DNA of 64,000 nucleotides from Schistocephalus solidus (taxonomy: Eukaryota; Platyhelminthes; Cestoda; Diphyllobothriidea; Diphyllobothriidae): assembly GCA_017591395.1 (NCBI GenBank), contig WEDG01000285.1, forward strand, positions 1-64,000. The letters are read 5' to 3'. Position numbers and translations under genes: made by a program. A model generated the notes under the pieces. It did not search any database. It was not told the DNA's origin and saw only the letters and a program-made list of their open reading frames with translations. Shown piece by piece: positions 60,665 to 64,000 of the stretch. Positions within the stretch are counted from its first letter, which is position 1; every line of letters begins with the position of its first letter.

Positions 60665-61165
60665 ACGATAAAAACTGAGATCCCAATGGCAATGATGAAT
60701 TACTCTCTCTCTCTCTCTCTCTCCGTACACAGCAAGTGAGAGCAAAAACAACAAAGGTCTAGAGGCTCACCTTCCAGTAAACTGCCTTGTGTTCGAGCCG
60801 AGTGAGGTGTGAAGACTGCCTCGCAAAGACTCGCATTAGAAGACCCGGGTGCTGGCACCACCGCACGCGCGCGTGCATGTGCAGGGCCTCGACTGGTTGC
60901 GCGACCGCACATGGCGTGCACACGCACCCCAGAGCTTCAATCAACCACACGGTACATCCCGTTGATTTGAGTCGGCTGCGCTCATCGGGCTGTAAGGAGG
61001 CAGTCAACAGAACGGTGAATCAGTGGGTACTCGAGGGCTCTGTATGAGATGCTAACTGGTTATTCATTGGCATAGCAGGCCCCGAGGCTGCCAAATTATG
61101 AATCAACAGTAGTGATCTGGGCCAAGCCAAAACTCATGCGCACAGGTGAGGTCTGTGTTAGGAGT
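60665..61165 (+). repeat. Dispersed repeat of about 530 bp, copy 2
   Basis: Homologue of 42262-42790 in the same orientation, with (CT)n at 60703-60722. The downstream LINE remains found beside copy 1 are not evident here. Confidence 0.75.
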
Positions 61166-61169
61166 CTAA

Positions 61170-64000
61170 TTAAAAGACTCCTGCCCACCAATCTCATGTG
61201 TAGCCCGCTGAGCGAGAGTAACAATGGTCTGGACGATCAGATGTGCGTCAGATGTAAAATGATCTGTAAGATGGGCGGGTGGGAGGGGTTGGGGGAGTAG
61301 GAGAGAAATTTGGGGAGACATCCCAAACCCAGAGAAAGGCACTCGAGCTAAGCTGACGAAGACTAAGCAGAGGCCAAATCTGAAGAGCTCGGTATATGGA
61401 GGATAGTTAATAGAAAACCAGCTCATCTCCCACATGCGGCGATAAGGGAACGCAGAGAAACATTTATCAGTCATTCGAGGCCAAAAAGGGTTTATCAGGC
61501 ATTTTCAGTGGAATTCCATGGACATATGTCAAAGCCCCACCCTGTGAGCGGAGGATGGGATAGAAATATGACAGCCTCGGAGAGCATATGAACGCAGTTA
61601 TTTCTATCATTGTATCAAATTACAAAGTATCTGCGAAGCATGAAACTCGGGTATGCTGGTCATAATATCTGTTCAAGCAAAAAAAGTTTGAAGTTCTCCA
61701 GATTGCAGATTGAAGTTAAAATGTTTAACCACAGTTTTCCAAAAGATAGCAATCTATGTAAAATTGCAGGACATAACATTCCTCCGTAAATCCTTTCAAA
61801 ACTGGGTGCAAGGTCGTTAGCACAGACAGTAGAGTGATTAGCAGAAAATGCTCTCAAGGACCTTCCTATGCTCGAATCAAAGGGGTCTGAAAATGGTTCT
61901 GATTTGTCTATGTCAGCATTCCCCCACATAATTAACTCTAAATACTCGTTGGAGATACTTAAATGGCTAGGTACTCTCGAAACATTGACCTAAATTCATG
62001 TCACCCTGAGCGCTATCTGAAGCGTATACTATTACGACATTTAATTTTCGAGAGATAATCCAGTCAAACATGAGTTTCAAAGTCTGTTTCTAACTATGTA
62101 AATGGTAGTAAAATTTGAGGAGAATATCAGTCGACAGGGCTGCATGATGTGCGAGTCGGTGTTTTAAAAGAAAGAGCCAGGATATTTTTGAATTTCTTGT
62201 CTTCTTTAGCATGACACCCACAACAGCTATAATCATAATCCTCATCACGATCATAAATTTCTGTTATTCAGGCTAGAATACCCGTATGGGAACAGCCTAG
62301 TTACCTCAATAGACCCCAAAGTTTCACTTAATGAGTATTGTCTCTGTTAAACTCCTAATTCTGTTTTATAAAAACGTGTGAGCTACTTTGGTGACCGCTG
62401 GAAGACCTGTAGTGGGTGTCTGCACCTTCCGCAAAACCACTTTCACCGGGGCAGATGTTGTTATGATATTCAAGATAAATTTGCTGAGAAAGGAGTTGTC
62501 CCGAATAAAAGCGAAAAAGGTACCCTCGAATCTCCATATCTTTAATTTAAGTTAGTTACCATTCAGGTGATTTTTTCACGAAGTTTCGTTTGCGATGTAA
62601 GAATGCACAAAATACTCGTCAGTCAATCCTCGCTTGCAATGATAACCAAAATTTAAAAATGAGTTTTAGGTTAGCACCAATGAAATAAGTAAATTTGTAA
62701 CATTTATTATCTTCAAGCCCAATACTAAGATATTTCATACACAACAGGCTATCCAGTTTTGAACGAACGGCTTTTCAGTCACCCGAAAAATCCTATCTCG
62801 ATAAAAAAAAATTACTACGTAAGTAATGTGCATTTTCCCTTTAGATTTACAATGCACATATAAAAATTTAAATATACTTAAGATAAAATATGGACAAAAA
62901 ATAGTTTTCTTCGACGCATTTGTTAGAAAATCACCTTTTACTCAACTATTATTCTTAAAAGAGGCATATGTTTCCGTTCTAAAATGGGTTTTCCAATATC
63001 CTAAGAATTTCAGGTCCTAACTGCCGTTGCATTTGCATTTTAGGACATTCAGTCTACAAGTGATATGCTCTTCATGGAATGAATATAAAACATTTCTGTA
63101 TGTCATTAAAAGATCACAGAACATGCTCCTATAATTTTTTTGTTAATTTGGATTCTACCTTATACTTCATTAGTGATATTGAAAAACTCAGATATTTCGG
63201 TCCTCCTATTGCCAACGAAATATGGTATAAGGTTAGGGTTACGATGGCATGTAGTACAGTCGTGTCTTACTCGTTAACCTATCCTTTGCTCGCCGGGTTG
63301 GATTGCATATTATGTCCTTGCCGATCTTAGGCATATTAGTTGCCGAGTTTTATTGTGAACGATCATTTGTCTCTGCAATGAGTTTTTGTGTTTTGATGAC
63401 TCAGCAAATATGACGCAAACAGCCATCTGCATTAGAAAGAATATCCAAAATCTCATTACTTCGGATTATAAGAAATATCTTATTTTGAAGGTTTTAATAA
63501 AAATATAGAACGCAATCGAAATTTATAGTCAATCGCTTGTAAACCCTGAAAATCATGAAGTATTCACCGGTACTTCAAGTAAGATCTGGCACTTATTTTA
63601 ATCCAGCCTCAAAATACCAGTAAATAAATTTTACGAAAGAAAATTTGTTTTTATATGTACAAACTGGTATTTTTATGGTTTCAACTGAAAATTATATCGA
63701 ACGATATTCATCACCGTTACAATGATTTGGTCCGTTTTCGGAATATGTCGCTTTTTTAAAACAGTTGCGATGTCTAAAGGAAGTAATATTATTTTAACTA
63801 TTTCCTTTAAGTTTCAAATTCGCATCGGATTGTTCATTATTATTTCAAAGCTTTCGTTCATTCGTGGGCGCTGGTTTGCGACTGAGTATTAATCATTCAA
63901 AAATTTCGGCACCTCGCATGAGATAGGTCACACACTGCGCATTAATAATTTAAGTATTGTAAATTGTTTAAAAAGAAGGCCAGCGAACACTATCCAGCAT
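61170..64000. other. No supportable gene
   Basis: AT-rich, more so after 62 kb. The longest open stretches have no recognisable domain and no convincing splice context. Confidence 0.4.

Noticed and set aside
63225..63245. Telomere-like GGTTAGGGTTA
   Set aside because: Only about one and a half repeats; expected by chance and not an array.

Overview
This window is eukaryotic genomic DNA dominated by transposable elements. The organism is most likely a flatworm, and a diphyllobothriid-type tapeworm is my best guess. The basis is multi-exon genes with GT-AG introns, Penelope-like elements (PLEs) with GIY-YIG endonuclease, a decayed LINE whose C-terminus carries a CPRCQR-type zinc finger, abundant tRNA-derived SINEs, long (TA)n tracts and an invertebrate-type annexin. 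The species is inference; there is no species-specific marker.

Layout. 1-8.3 kb: tandem and inverted SINEs (1.1-2.2 kb), a decayed LINE (4.3-6.5 kb) and one copy of a local repeat family (6.5-7.3 kb). 8.4-10.7 kb: SINE pieces and a frameshifted PLE on the minus strand with a hammerhead-like ribozyme at its 3' end. 10.8-29.6 kb: a large imperfect inverted duplication. Its left arm (10.76-15.37 kb) carries exons 2 and 3 of a gene resembling CCDC51/MITOK, a mitochondrial inner-membrane protein; exon 1 lies just inside the spacer. The right arm (23.63-29.63 kb) repeats exons 2 and 3 in opposite orientation and has a second exon 3 beyond a SINE/(TA)n insertion. The 8.3-kb spacer holds a 330-380 bp tandem array (about 20.2-22.3 kb) and a decayed extra exon 2.

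29.7-38.4 kb and 49.8-59.6 kb: an old direct duplication carrying two complete annexin genes on the minus strand. Each has eight exons of identical length, open reading frames and good splice sites, and encodes 339 residues. They are the best supported genes here. Between them, 38.5-49.8 kb is a nest of SINEs, a foldback element, three or four PLE fragments, two LINE fragments and microsatellites. 59.7-64 kb has one dispersed repeat and otherwise no gene I can support.

The functional content is small: two annexins (Ca2+-dependent phospholipid binding) and one MITOK-like gene with partial copies. Everything else recognisable is mobile-element debris. The most interesting signals are hammerhead-like motifs attached to PLE ends, the inverted multi-copy MITOK-like locus, and structural differences between the annexin paralogues.
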